DNA from: Xanthomonas nasturtii | GTDB taxonomy: Bacteria; Pseudomonadota; Gammaproteobacteria; Xanthomonadales; Xanthomonadaceae | Direction: 5' to 3' | DNA length: 64,000 nt | NCBI RefSeq assembly: GCF_001660815.1 | Contig: NZ_LYMI01000007.1 | Coordinates: 37,996 to 101,995, forward strand | Shown here: positions 37,857 through 47,263 of the stretch, piece by piece | Numbering within the stretch: the stretch's first letter is position 1 | Layout: each line of letters begins with the position of its first letter | Made by a program: the position numbers and the translations under genes | Notes under the pieces: generated by a model | What the model was told of the DNA's origin: nothing | The model's database searches: none | The model's input: only the letters and a program-made list of their open reading frames with translations

Positions 37857-38735
37857 GGCGGCACGGTGTTGATGGGGCGCGCAATTATCGCTTCGACGGC
37901 AGGGATGGACCAGCGCAGCGATGCGCTCGCCGGCCATGGCGTCGGCACGCGACGATCCGCATCCCGTATTGCGCAAGCGCCTGCCGGCGGGCCGTGCCTG
38001 TATCGCGAGCGGCGAACGAGCTGACGCGTGCGCACATCGCGGCCGCAATCGAAAAGTGCGTGCGCCTGCGTTCGTGGTGGCGCATACGCTCGGCGGCAGT
38101 GTCGGCACGCGATGTGCACAGGGGGCACGCCTGCACCACGCCATCGGCGCGTCATCGGGTACGTGTGCGCATGACGCCCGCCCACCCGCATCGGCAGCAC
38201 GTGGTGATCGCAAAGCGCGCGGCAGGCCTCGACGTATGCATGGGTGGTGTGAGCGGGCGCATGTGCGCGCAATGGGGGCTTGCAGGTGCTCGCGGCAACG
38301 GCGTGCAGCTTGAGACATCCACGCGCGGTGAGCTGGCATGCCGCGGCACCTGCAGCCGCAGACACGCGCACCTCGCTGGTGGCGACACAATCTCGCCCGC
38401 TGGAAATTCAGCTGTAGACATCGCACGTATCGTTCCGGCTCCTGACCCCGTCGTCTGATTGATGGCGGCCCTTGCACGCCACGCGACCTGCCGATGCCGA
38501 TGGAGATAGCCGCCGAATGCGCAGTGTCGCGATGATGCACTGGCAGCTTTTGGCCTTGCTGTCGTCTGTGGCAGCGGCCAGGCGTGCGTAGTGCGGCCGC
38601 CGCGGCTATCGAGCGCAGCCGGCACCTGCCTCCTGCTTCCGTGTCGACATGCGCGCGCCGTTGGTCCGCGAGCGCTTGTGCACGCCCCTGCGATGCCGTT
38701 GCGCCTCGCTCACTGTTTTTCCCCCGGAGAGATCC
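37857..38735. other. Long divergent spacer, no supported gene
   Basis: 879 bp between the transporter and the sedolisin gene. All frames lack family features. It is GC-rich, with many short CGCA/TGCG-type repeats but no organised array. It may contain a decayed gene, but I cannot identify one. Confidence 0.4.
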
Positions 38736-40610
38736 ATGCTTACTCGCATCCGCTGTCGGCCGCTGCTGGCTGCCGTGTTGTCCGCTTCGCTGTTCGCCTT
38801 CGGCAGCGCCAGCGCTGCCACAACCGTCCCCGATGCCAGGCTTGACGCCATGACGGCCAGCTTGCGCGCAGCGCCCATGTCCTTCGACGTGCATCTGCCA
38901 TCACGCGACCAGGCGGCCCTGGATGCGCTGCTGGCCGACATCCAGGACCCGCTGTCGCCGCAGTACCACAAGTGGCTGTCGGCGGCCGAATTCCAGCGGC
39001 GTTTTGGTCCAGCGCCTGCACAGCTCGCGCAGGTGCGCGCCGCCCTGCAGGCCGCACACATGACCGTGGTGCAGCAGGGGCCAACCCTGCATGTCAGCGC
39101 GAATGCAGACAGCGTGGAGCGGCTGTTTGCCGCGCCGTTGGTCGCCGATCTGAAGGCCGGCCAGCAGGTGCGCCTGGCGGCCGCCGCTCCGCTGCAACTG
39201 CCGGCCGCGCTGCGTGCCAACGGTGTCACCGTCACCGGCCTGAGCCGCGGGCTGCCGGCGGCGCACATGGATTCGCGCATGCTGGTTGCCGACCCCGGCA
39301 ACCGCTCTGGTGATGGCACCACCAGCTATTGGTACAACGATCTCAAGCAGGCCTACGGCTATCCGTCCTACCAGACGATGATTGGTGCGCCGGGGAAGCA
39401 GCAGCGGCTCGACGGTAGCGGCAGCACGATCGCCGTGTTGATCGGCAGCGACGTGCTGGACACGGACATCGCCGCGATGTTCGACCACGAGCGCTTCAGC
39501 CGGTATGCCGGCAACCATGCCAATCCCACGCTGTATGCGCGCCGCTATGTGGCCGGTGCCAAACCAGGAGTGCAGGATGGCAATCGCGCTGCGGCGCGCG
39601 AGGCAACGCTCGATGTGGACATGGCGCTTGGCGGCGCGCCGGGCGCGCACGTGCTGCTGTACGTGATCCCCGATCTCTCCATCGATTCCATCCTGGCCGG
39701 CTACCGACAGATCGTGCAGGACAATGAGGCCGACGTGGTCAGCTCCTCGTTCGGGCTCTGCGAACAGGTTTTCACCGCAGCCTATAACGGCAAGGACGCC
39801 ACCTCCATCCTTGGCGTGTTCGATTCGGTCTTCAAGCAAGGCAACGCGCAGGGCATCAGCTTCGTGGCCTCCAGCGGCGACAATGCCGGCCTGGATTGCC
39901 CGGACACGCAATACCTGGTGGAGGGCAAGAACGGCCGGTACGTCCCCAGCGTGCATTGGCCTGCCGCCGATGCGTATGTGACCGCGGTCGGTGGTGGCAA
40001 CCTGCTCACTGCCTACAAGAAGGGCAGCCTGGATGCGAGCTACCTCAGCGAAAGCGCGTTTGCCGACCCGTTGCAGGCCGAGGACCCGTATGGCGTGGGC
40101 GCGCTGCTCAGCGGCGGCTACTGGGGTGCCGGTGGCGGCGTCAGCACGCTGTTCCAGCGTCCGGCGTATCAGCTGCGCGCGCTGGGCGGCACACGCACCT
40201 CGATGCGCGCATTGCCCGATGTCGGCATGCTGGTCGGTGGTTGCCCGGGAATCGCCGTGCATCCCTGTCAGCAGGGCACCAGCTCGGTGTCCATCTACGT
40301 GGCCGGTGCCATCACCAATTTGATCGGCACCAGCGTGGCGGCGCCGGAGTTCGCCAGCGTGGCCGCGTTGCTGGTGCAAAAGCAGGGCCGGCAGGGCAAT
40401 CTCAACGATTACCTGTATCGCCTGGCCGCCAACGGCCCGCAGGCCTACCACCGCGGCATCCCCGGCAATAACGGGGTCGTCGGCAACAACGTGCCGATGG
40501 CCGGCAAGTACAACTACACCACTGGCTTGGGAACCCCGATCGTGCGGCTGATGATCGGCGCGCTGGACGCGGCGCCGGCAGGCATTCCGCGTTCTCCAAG
40601 CAATCCGTAA
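38736..40610 (+). CDS. Secreted S53-family (sedolisin) serine-carboxyl protease
   Basis: 624 residues from the ATG at 38736, with GGAGAG upstream. Signal peptide (MLTRIRCRPLLAAVLSASLF ... SASAA), then an activation prodomain (about 25-180, with DIQDPLSPQYHKWLSAAEF, typical of pro-kumamolisin), then the subtilisin-like catalytic domain. The Glu/Asp pair is EATLD (spacing i, i+4, as in sedolisin), the oxyanion aspartate is in ASSGDNAGLD, and the nucleophile is in GTSVAAPEF. The C-terminal TTGLGTP resembles the Ca site. It is probably an exported protease active at acidic pH. Confidence 0.93.
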   Translation: MLTRIRCRPLLAAVLSASLFAFGSASAATTVPDARLDAMTASLRAAPMSFDVHLPSRDQAALDALLADIQDPLSPQYHKWLSAAEFQRRFGPAPAQLAQVRAALQAAHMTVVQQGPTLHVSANADSVERLFAAPLVADLKAGQQVRLAAAAPLQLPAALRANGVTVTGLSRGLPAAHMDSRMLVADPGNRSGDGTTSYWYNDLKQAYGYPSYQTMIGAPGKQQRLDGSGSTIAVLIGSDVLDTDIAAMFDHERFSRYAGNHANPTLYARRYVAGAKPGVQDGNRAAAREATLDVDMALGGAPGAHVLLYVIPDLSIDSILAGYRQIVQDNEADVVSSSFGLCEQVFTAAYNGKDATSILGVFDSVFKQGNAQGISFVASSGDNAGLDCPDTQYLVEGKNGRYVPSVHWPAADAYVTAVGGGNLLTAYKKGSLDASYLSESAFADPLQAEDPYGVGALLSGGYWGAGGGVSTLFQRPAYQLRALGGTRTSMRALPDVGMLVGGCPGIAVHPCQQGTSSVSIYVAGAITNLIGTSVAAPEFASVAALLVQKQGRQGNLNDYLYRLAANGPQAYHRGIPGNNGVVGNNVPMAGKYNYTTGLGTPIVRLMIGALDAAPAGIPRSPSNP

Positions 40611-40666
40611 CGGGCAGTGTCGCTGCGCTGGCGGGCGGGTCTTGTCGGTGCGGTGAGGGAGCGGGA

Positions 40667-40700
40667 GAGCGCACAGTGCGTGGTAGTGCTGTGCGCTCTT
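40667..40700 (+). terminator. Hairpin after the sedolisin gene
   Basis: AGAGCGCACAG, a 12-base loop, then CTGTGCGCTCT, 57 bp after the stop. The following sequence is not T-rich, so termination strength is doubtful. Confidence 0.5.
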
Positions 40701-40905
40701 GCTCCGCTTCGAGGGTTGGGGGCGCGACCGATGGGCGATGCAAGGTCACCGCCGCCCGCAGCAAGGCAACACGCACGCATCGCGACTCGAATAGACAGCA
40801 CCTTGGTCCACGGCGGTGGCCGCTGCGGGCCGACGCTTGCCCCCGCAGCGCGCCCGCGTGCAGGTGATCGCCGTGCAGGCAGCGTTGTTGCTCAGCGCGT
40901 TGAAA

Positions 40906-41415
40906 TCACCAGCTGCGGCTGCTGTTGTACACCGCCGCGTCGCTGGTTGGCAGGAACGCCAGGGCCTGGCCCTGCGGCGCATGCACGGTCCCGCCACTGC
41001 CGGCCGGGCTGGGCTGGAACGACACCATGTCGCCGACGCGAAACCCGGCTGCCGGGTCGTCCTGGCGCGCGGGCCAGCGCAGCATCACGGTGGCCTCAGA
41101 CTGTTGCGGATCCTGCAGCCTGACCTCGCGTTCGCCCGCGGGCAAGGTCTGCACCGCATCGACCCGCATCGGTGGCAGCGTGCCTGTGCGCGGTTGACCG
41201 CTGCCATTGCGCATCGCGTCTACTGCCGTGGAGGAGGCAACGAACGGAGAAGCGACGATAGCGCTGCCGACGACCACCGGGACAGACATCGCCAGGGCGG
41301 AATAGAACTGCGACTTCTCGCCCGGGGTGGTCATCTCCCCGGCCTGCACGCAGGTTGGTGACAGGGCGGCAAGCAACAGGGCAGCGGCAACCCGGGAAGA
41401 CAGCAGGCGTGTCAT
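40906..41415 (-). CDS. Exported protein of unknown function
   Basis: 169 residues from the ATG at 41415, which overlaps the stop of the DUF2145 gene (ATGA). Signal peptide MTRLLSSRVAAALLLAALSPT ending about CVQA, then a second hydrophobic stretch (SALAMSVPVVVGSAIVASPF) and a small beta-rich C-terminal part (EREVRLQDPQQSEATVMLRW, VGDMVSFQPS). Third gene of a likely operon with the ELM1-type and DUF2145 genes. Not recognised. Confidence 0.75.
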   Translation of the reverse strand: MTRLLSSRVAAALLLAALSPTCVQAGEMTTPGEKSQFYSALAMSVPVVVGSAIVASPFVASSTAVDAMRNGSGQPRTGTLPPMRVDAVQTLPAGEREVRLQDPQQSEATVMLRWPARQDDPAAGFRVGDMVSFQPSPAGSGGTVHAPQGQALAFLPTSDAAVYNSSRSW

Positions 41416-42281
41416 GGCGTGGCTCCAGTCGTGGCAGTGGCGGGCGGGATCGACAGCTCCTGTGCAAGGGCGTCGCGTTGATGCAGGAAATCGAACACCG
41501 ATTCGACGGTGACCACCGAATAGTTGCCTGAAACGCGCTCGCCGACAGGATGATCGGTGGTGGTGGCATTGGCGGCGACAAAACGTGCGCCCACGCGCTG
41601 CTTCACACCCAGATGCAGGATGCTGGGGTGATACCGCGCCGCTTGCAGCCAGGCCTGCGCTGCGCGGCGATCGCCGATGACCGTCGGTGGTTGCGCATCG
41701 GCTGCCAGCGCCGCGGCCAGCACTTCCAGCACCCACTGGTTGGAATTCTGGTAATCGGTGGAGAAGGGATAGGCGACCATGCTGTAGCGCGTTTCATGCA
41801 GGCGATGCGCGAGCTCGCCGGCGTCACTCAACAATGCCTGCAGGCGCTGTTGGAGCGCGGGCTTCAGGACGCCGATACGCAGAGCGTGGCTGACCGCGCT
41901 TTCGCCGACGAAATTGCTCAGGCCTTCGACATAGAGTTGCGAGGCGTCGCGCTTGCAGCGATTGAGCAGGTGGCGCACGCGCCAGATGCCATCGTCGTCG
42001 CGCATGGCGAACGCCAGGTGGCTGTGTTTCAGGCCATAGCGACTCAAATCCTGGCCACCGCGCGCCAACACCGCCACCCGTGCCCCAGGCAGTGCATCCA
42101 GTGCCTGCGCGGTGGAGCTGGCCAGGTCGAACATCGCGGCGGTGGCTTGCGGTGAGGGGTAACGCGGCACGCAAGGCGGTGCTGCTGCGGTGGCAGCCAG
42201 CGGTAATGCGGCAAGGACCAGCAGCGCGATTGCCCGGCGCCGGGTGTGCCCCATCCATCGCGCGTTAATTGTCCCTGTCAT
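41412..42281 (-). CDS. DUF2145-family exported protein
   Basis: 289 residues from the ATG at 42281; the ATG at 42254 (MGHTRRRAIALLVLAALPLA) gives a cleaner signal peptide and is equally likely. The mature part has the DUF2145 pattern (ALPGARVAVLARGGQDLSRY, GLKHSHLAFAMRDD, GIWRVRHLLNRCKRD, YSMVAYPFSTDYQNSNQWVL). It resembles papain-like amidase or permuted NlpC/P60-like domains in its conserved Cys/His positions, but function is unproven. It overlaps the downstream gene by 4 bp and starts 17 bp from the stop of the ELM1-type gene. Confidence 0.85.
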   Translation of the reverse strand: MTGTINARWMGHTRRRAIALLVLAALPLAATAAAPPCVPRYPSPQATAAMFDLASSTAQALDALPGARVAVLARGGQDLSRYGLKHSHLAFAMRDDDGIWRVRHLLNRCKRDASQLYVEGLSNFVGESAVSHALRIGVLKPALQQRLQALLSDAGELAHRLHETRYSMVAYPFSTDYQNSNQWVLEVLAAALAADAQPPTVIGDRRAAQAWLQAARYHPSILHLGVKQRVGARFVAANATTTDHPVGERVSGNYSVVTVESVFDFLHQRDALAQELSIPPATATTGATP

Positions 42282-42298
42282 GCGAAGCGTTCTTAGTC

Positions 42299-43261
42299 TC
42301 AGTGGCCCTGGGGCCACGGCAGCAGGCGCGAGCGCACCTGCATGGCGATGCGCTCGGTTTCGCGCACTGCAACGATATCGACAGCACCGGCGAGAACTTC
42401 ATCCACCGGGTGCAGGCGCTGGCGTTGTCCTAACGCATGCAGGTAGCTGCCCACGCGCCCGCTCGCCTGCTCGGCAAACGCGGCGGCCACCGCCACACGG
42501 GTGGCGCAGGCTTCGGAGAGCAGGTTGACCGAATCGGCGGTGGCCACGATGGCATCGGCCCAGCCGAGCAGACCGGCATACGGGTTGGGCCCATCGCGTT
42601 CGTCGCACCACAGCAGATGCGGCAGGCCGGCGCAGGCCGCGCGCAGCGTTGCGATTGCATCGCCCGGTGTGCGGCGCGAGGTGGTCACCAGCAGGCTGCC
42701 GCCCAGCGCGCGCAGTTGGGCGCTCAAGCGCGTGCACAGCGCTGCCAGCGCCTGTGGCGTCCAGGGCACCTGGTCGGTGGGCCCACCCACCAGCAGGGCC
42801 AGCCGCGGGCCCGGCAAGCGGCCGATTGCGGGGAAGGCCACCCGCCCGGCCGCCAGCCACGCATCGTCCACCGGGTGCAGGCTGCCGAGCAGTGTCAGCA
42901 CGTTACTGCCGCGCAGTGCATCGTGTTCGGGCACGATCAGCAGGTCCCAGTGCCGCGGGTCCAACCGCGGATCCAGAATCTGCACGCTGCGGCTTCCGTG
43001 GGCACGCAGCAATCGGGTGGCCAGCGCCGCCTGCCTGCCGCAGCCGATGGCCAGCGCCGGGGGCTGCCGCAGTTGCCGGGCAAATGCTGCGCCAAAGGCC
43101 TGCCGTGCGCCGGGTAGCCGCCGCGGCGCCGCCCAACGCCACGGCGCAGTGGGCTGCAGGTGCAGGGGCTGGTAGGCATCGGGTTGGACTGCACGCGCCA
43201 GCGCCTCGGCCTGGCGCGCATTGCCGGCACGGCCGTCGCTCAGTGCCCAGGTCAGCGCCAT
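42299..43261 (-). CDS. ELM1/GtrOC1-family putative glycosyltransferase
   Basis: 320 residues from the ATG at 43261 (MALTWALSDGRAGNARQAEA). Family signatures: WALSDGRAGN at the N-terminus, ALAIGCGRQAAL, and VPEHDALRGSNVLTLLGSLHPVD, LLVGGPT, and IVATADSVNLLSEACA in the C-terminal GT-B-like half. Bacterial members are annotated as mitochondrial-fission ELM1-like proteins and are probably nucleotide-sugar glycosyltransferases acting in envelope glycan assembly. It leads the operon with DUF2145 and the 169-residue exported protein. Confidence 0.88.
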   Translation of the reverse strand: MALTWALSDGRAGNARQAEALARAVQPDAYQPLHLQPTAPWRWAAPRRLPGARQAFGAAFARQLRQPPALAIGCGRQAALATRLLRAHGSRSVQILDPRLDPRHWDLLIVPEHDALRGSNVLTLLGSLHPVDDAWLAAGRVAFPAIGRLPGPRLALLVGGPTDQVPWTPQALAALCTRLSAQLRALGGSLLVTTSRRTPGDAIATLRAACAGLPHLLWCDERDGPNPYAGLLGWADAIVATADSVNLLSEACATRVAVAAAFAEQASGRVGSYLHALGQRQRLHPVDEVLAGAVDIVAVRETERIAMQVRSRLLPWPQGH

Positions 43262-43395
43262 CGTTTCAGATCCGACATAGATTTGTTTCAGATTGAACGC
43301 GTGTGGCGGCAATCGCGCCACTCTACACTGCGGGTCTTCACACTGGCGCCGACGCCGCAGCCTACCGTCGCACCACCCCTTCCCCTGGAGTGCTC

Positions 43396-43986
43396 ATGTC
43401 CGACTCGCTCAACGCCACCGCACTGGATCAGCTGTTCCGCACCGCCCGCACGCAAAATGCGTTTGCCGACACGCCGGTCAGCCACGAGGTGCTGCGTGAG
43501 CTGTATGAGCTGGTGAAGTGGGGCCCCACTGCGGCCAATAGCTGTCCGGCGCGCTTTGTGTTCGTGACCAGCGCCGAAGGCAAGGCCAAGCTCAAGCCGG
43601 CGCTGTCGGAGGGCAATGCCGCCAAGACGCTGGCCGCACCGGTGACGGTGATCGTGGCGCATGACGAAGACTTCCACGAAAAGCTGCCGTACCTGTTCCC
43701 GCATGCCGATGCCAAGAGCTGGTTCGACGGCCCGCGCGAGGGCCGCACCGAATCGGCGTTCCGCAATGGCTCGCTGCAGGGCGCCTACCTGATCCTTGCC
43801 GCGCGCGCGCTGGGACTGGATGCCGGCCCGATGTCCGGCTTCGACAACGCCAAGGTGGATGCGGCGTTCTTTGCCGGTACCCCGATCAAGTCCAACTTCC
43901 TGGTCAATCTCGGCTACGGCGACCCGGCCGGGCTGTTCCCGCGTTCGCCACGCCTGAGCTTCGACGAAGCCGCACGCATCGATTAA
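43396..43986 (+). CDS. rutE: RutE/HadB-like nitroreductase (malonic semialdehyde reductase family)
   Basis: 196 residues from the ATG at 43396, with GGAG upstream; the same length as E. coli RutE. Motifs: [40 protein letters not shown] (flavin site) and [35 protein letters not shown]. An FMN-dependent NAD(P)H oxidoreductase. The pyrimidine-degradation genes rutA-D are not nearby, so the physiological substrate may differ from malonic semialdehyde. Confidence 0.9.
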   Translation: MSDSLNATALDQLFRTARTQNAFADTPVSHEVLRELYELVKWGPTAANSCPARFVFVTSAEGKAKLKPALSEGNAAKTLAAPVTVIVAHDEDFHEKLPYLFPHADAKSWFDGPREGRTESAFRNGSLQGAYLILAARALGLDAGPMSGFDNAKVDAAFFAGTPIKSNFLVNLGYGDPAGLFPRSPRLSFDEAARID

Positions 43987-44211
43987 CCGCGGCTGCCCGC
44001 TGGTTGCGCTCACCGCCAAGCGGGCGCAACCGGCACGCAGGTGCCGTGTCCCCACGTACACTCCGGTTCCTGTGCACGGCCGTACCAATCAAGATCACGC
44101 GCTGGGCAGTGCCTGCTTCGGCGTTCGGTTGTGCTTTCCTGCAGTCCTCGTCCGTCTGCGTTTGGTCCCATCCGCGTTGATCCAACGCGTCTCTCATCAC
44201 ATGGAGTTTCA

Positions 44212-44940
44212 ATGAAAATCGCCCACAAGCTACTGCTGCCGCTCGCCCTCACCGTTGCCATCGCCGCCTGCTCCAAGCCGGCCGACAACGCCGCCGCTCC
44301 GGCCGCCGAAACCCCGGCCGCTGCCACCGCACCGGCCGACGCCGCTGCTGCGCCGGCACCGGCTGCTGCTGCTTCGACCGCCCCGGCCGTGGAAGTGGCG
44401 TCGGGCACCTACACGCTCGACCCGAGCCACACCGACGTGCTGGCACAGTGGAGCCACTTCGGCTTCTCCAACCCGACCGCGCACTTCGGCAATGTCGACG
44501 GCATGCTGGTGTACGACGCGGCCGACGTGACCAAGTCCACCGTGCAGGTCACCCTGCCGTTGTCCGGCTTGAACAGCTTCACCGCCAAGTTCGACGAACA
44601 CCTCAAGAGCGGCGACTTCTTCGACGCGGCCAAGTTCCCGACCGCCACCTTCAAGAGCACCAAGGTCGAAGCGGCCGGCACCAACAAGCTGACCGTCACC
44701 GGCGATCTGACCATCAAGGGTCAGACCAAGCCGGTCGTGCTGGACGTCACCCTCAACGGTGCCGGCGAGCACCCGATGAAGAAGGTGCCGGCGGCCGGTT
44801 TCGACGCCACCACCACCATCAAGCGCAGCGACTTCGGCGTGGGCCAGTACGCCCCGAATGTCAGCGACGAAGTGAAGATCCGCATCACCACCGAAGCCCT
44901 GCAGGCTAAGGCCGGCGACGCGCCTGCTGCTGCGAAATAA
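44212..44940 (+). CDS. YceI-family lipoprotein
   Basis: 242 residues from the ATG at 44212. Lipoprotein signal (MKIAHKLLLPLALTVAIAAC, with the lipidated cysteine in AIAAC), an Ala/Pro-rich linker (about 21-62), then the YceI lipocalin-like domain: GTYTLDPSHTDVLAQWSHFG, DVTKSTVQVTLPLSGLNSFTAKFDEHLKSGDFFD, and LTVTGDLTIKGQTKPVVLDV. The family binds polyisoprenoid or amphiphilic ligands in the periplasm. Stand-alone gene with its own terminator. Confidence 0.93.
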   Translation: MKIAHKLLLPLALTVAIAACSKPADNAAAPAAETPAAATAPADAAAAPAPAAAASTAPAVEVASGTYTLDPSHTDVLAQWSHFGFSNPTAHFGNVDGMLVYDAADVTKSTVQVTLPLSGLNSFTAKFDEHLKSGDFFDAAKFPTATFKSTKVEAAGTNKLTVTGDLTIKGQTKPVVLDVTLNGAGEHPMKKVPAAGFDATTTIKRSDFGVGQYAPNVSDEVKIRITTEALQAKAGDAPAAAK

Positions 44941-44997
44941 TTCGCTGCGCAGTTGATCGCATCGCCGCGTGATGCGGCGATGTGTGAAAAGCACAAG

Positions 44998-45023
44998 CAG
45001 GCCCGCCGATTGGCGGGCTTTTG
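44998..45023 (+). terminator. Intrinsic terminator after the YceI gene
   Basis: GCCCGCC-GATT-GGCGGGC followed by TTTTG, 60 bp after the stop. Confidence 0.85.
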
Positions 45024-45338
45024 CGTTATGTGGCGGGGTGCGGCCTCGGCGCACCGTCATGCGCATGTAGACAGTCATGCGCATGTAGGGGCTAAGCCTT
45101 GATGCGTTGTCGAAAGATGATCAGCGGTAAGTCTGCTGCTCGCGCAAGGCGCATCGCGCCCAGGTCCGCTTACAGGCGTGTGGTCTTCTCACGTAAGAAA
45201 GCACGGATGGGTAGCAGCGGACCTGGCCGCGATGCACTGCCGACCGCGTTCCCGGCGGCAGGTTTTCGGTCGAGCAGGCCTCCGCCGCACACGGATACGC
45301 GCCTACCTGTGCGCACGCACGACCGGCAACGATATGCC
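45024..45338. other. Intergenic, convergent; small direct repeat
   Basis: No supported gene. GTCATGCGCATGTAG occurs twice (45056-45070 and 45074-45088), 18-bp period. Confidence 0.6.
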
Positions 45339-46127
45339 TTATTCGGCGCCCGGGTTTGCCTTCCAATAGCCTTTGGCGCGTACCCATTCCTTGTCCACGC
45401 CCATGTGTTCTTCGAGGAACTTGCGCATCGCACGCGCGCGCATGGACTCGGTGCCGATCCAGTAAAACGTGTCGCCGTCATGCGGCTCGTAATCGCGCAG
45501 GCTGTCTTCCAGCAAGGTGCTGCTGGCTGCATCGAAGCCGTTGCGTTCCAGCCAGTACACGTCCACGTCGGCGGCGCTCAAGAGCTCCTGGCGTTCGGCG
45601 GCATCGGCAATTTCGATAAAGACTTCGGCATGCAGGTCGGCGGGCATCGCTTCGAGCCAGCGGCTGATCGCCGGCAGTGTGGTTTCATCGCCGATCAGCA
45701 CGTAATGATCGAAATCGTCGGCCACCAGGAACGAGCCGCGCGGTCCGCCGATCTTCAGTGGGTCGCCGGCTTGGGCGTTCGCGGCCCAGCTGGACGCCAC
45801 GCCGTCGCCGTGCAACACAAAGTCGATGCTCAGCTCACCCGTTTGCGGGTCGAACAGGCGCGGGGTGTAATCGCGGCCCGGCGAGGGCAGCGCACCTTCG
45901 GCATAACGCGGGCCTTCCGGTGTCATGGTCGGCAGCACGAAGTCGCCATCGGCATTGGGAAAGAACAGTTTGACGTGATCGTCGGGCGCATCGCTTTGAA
46001 AGCCGGCCAACTCGTTGCCGCCAAAGACAATGCGGCGCATCTGTGGAGTGATCGCTTCGCAACGCACCACCTGTGCGGAGCGCAGGCGCGGGTCGCGACG
46101 GATTTGGGTGCTGGTGTGCAGTGCCAT
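45339..46127 (-). CDS. Siderophore-interacting FAD-binding reductase
   Basis: 262 residues. ViuB/YqjH-type architecture: N-terminal FAD-binding barrel (VRCEAITPQMRRIVFGGNEL, and the flavin motif GRDYTPRLFDPQTGELSID) and a C-terminal NAD(P)H-binding half (YVLIGDETTLPAISRWLEAM, GDTFYWIGTESMRARAMRKF). Members reduce ferric siderophores to release iron. The PadR gene 590 bp upstream on the same strand is often the partner regulator of such genes. A quasi-palindromic repeat element separates the two here. Confidence 0.93.
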   Translation of the reverse strand: MALHTSTQIRRDPRLRSAQVVRCEAITPQMRRIVFGGNELAGFQSDAPDDHVKLFFPNADGDFVLPTMTPEGPRYAEGALPSPGRDYTPRLFDPQTGELSIDFVLHGDGVASSWAANAQAGDPLKIGGPRGSFLVADDFDHYVLIGDETTLPAISRWLEAMPADLHAEVFIEIADAAERQELLSAADVDVYWLERNGFDAASSTLLEDSLRDYEPHDGDTFYWIGTESMRARAMRKFLEEHMGVDKEWVRAKGYWKANPGAE

Positions 46128-46717
46128 GGGGGTGCAGTTCCTGGAGAGACGTTGCAGATGCGTGGTGGTGGAGGTGGGAGGTTAGGAGCAAAACCGACGA
46201 GGTAACAAACAGGTCAGTAATCAGTGACGGAAAGCGGCTGTTGGCGATTCCTTCTTCCATTGGGAGGAGGTGCCCCGTAGGGGCGGATGAGGGGACGAGC
46301 GAAGCCGCGCGCAGTTGCAATACCGCGTGGCTTCGCCCGTACCCTCACCCCAACCCCCGCTCCGCGCCCCGCGCTTGCGGCGCGGGCGCTCCAAGGCACG
46401 CGCGCCAGTGGCGCGCAAGCCGTGCCTTCTCGCCCCGGCGGGAGAGGGGCTTGATGGCCGGCGCCTGAATTGTTTGGAGATTCTGAAATTGCATTTTGCT
46501 CAAGACAGACAACCAGGCCACTGCAGCGAGACACGACTGCCCTGGAAAATTTGCAGAGTGGCGAACGCGCAAACGGCGCATCCACCGCCATTCGTGCACG
46601 CCACTCGCAGTAGCAACGCAACCTGTCGTAGTGACGTCGCTGCAGTGACATGGTTGTCGTCGCCAAGCACAGTCACGCTGGCATCGCCTTTCCTGAGATC
46701 CATCGCAGCACACCCAC
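46128..46717. other. Intergenic region largely made of repeat element
   Basis: 590 bp, no gene. It contains the long quasi-palindromic element (46250-46452). The remaining part (46453-46717) has no recognised feature. Confidence 0.6.
46250..46452. repeat. Long copy of the quasi-palindromic element
   Basis: Reads as the reverse complement of the copy at 63531-63742. It has CTTCTTCCATTGGGAGGAGG at one edge, a central GGCTTCGC hairpin region, GTACCCTCACCCCAACCCCC, a GC-rich inner hairpin (GCACGCGCGCCAGTGGCGCG) and CGGCGGGAGAGGGGCTT at the other edge. Confidence 0.85.
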
Positions 46718-47263
46718 TCAGCCGTCATCGCGCTCCATGCCGTCGGCGGCGGCGTGGAGTAATGCCGCAATGCGGGCAGTTTCCGCTTCGCTCCACTGCC
46801 CGTGGCGCGCAAACAGGCCGTGCTTGATGCGGTGAATCGCATCGCGAATCGGTGCCGGCGTCTGTGCTTTGATCAATTCGCGTGCGCGCCGATGCGTGCG
46901 TGCCAGCGCCGCATCGAGTGCATCGCGTTGCTGGGCGACATGCCCGCGGCCGGCGTCGGTGACCTGATAGCGCTTGCGGCCGGCATCCAGCGAAATTTGC
47001 ACCCACCCATCGGCTTCCAGCTGCGCCAGCGCGGGATAGATCGCGCCGGCACTTGGGGTGTACAGCCCTTTGAACAGAGCGGCGATCTGCCGCATCAACT
47101 CGTAGCCATGGCGCGGGCGCTCGTCGATCAGTGCCAGCAACAGCAGACGCAGATCGCCGTGCTCCAGCGGCCGCGCCCGACCGCTCGCCGCGCGGCCGCG
47201 TGCGTCTGCCGGAGACGGATCGAGATCGGCCAAAGGGCCGGATCGGCGCGTGCGCGGTTTCAT
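46718..47263 (-). CDS. PadR-family transcriptional regulator
   Basis: 181 residues from the ATG at 47263 (MKPRTRRSGPLADLD). A basic N-terminal extension is followed by the PadR winged helix (about residues 35-105: DLRLLLLALIDERPRHGYEL, LYTPSAGAIYPALAQLEADG, RKRYQVTDAGR) and a C-terminal dimerisation helix region. The start codon abuts a palindromic operator (47263-47276) with a second site 23 bp away, indicating autoregulation. It may control the siderophore-interacting gene downstream. Confidence 0.92.
   Translation of the reverse strand: MKPRTRRSGPLADLDPSPADARGRAASGRARPLEHGDLRLLLLALIDERPRHGYELMRQIAALFKGLYTPSAGAIYPALAQLEADGWVQISLDAGRKRYQVTDAGRGHVAQQRDALDAALARTHRRARELIKAQTPAPIRDAIHRIKHGLFARHGQWSEAETARIAALLHAAADGMERDDG

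Noticed and set aside
37857..38735. Decayed gene in the long spacer before the sedolisin gene
   Set aside because: No frame on either strand shows recognisable protein remnants.
37299..38894. 531-codon frame upstream of the YhhQ-like gene
   Set aside because: Only the last 185 codons match the transporter family; the rest is compositional noise.
43396..43986. Pyrimidine-degradation (rut) operon
   Set aside because: Only the RutE-like gene is present; no rutA-D neighbours.
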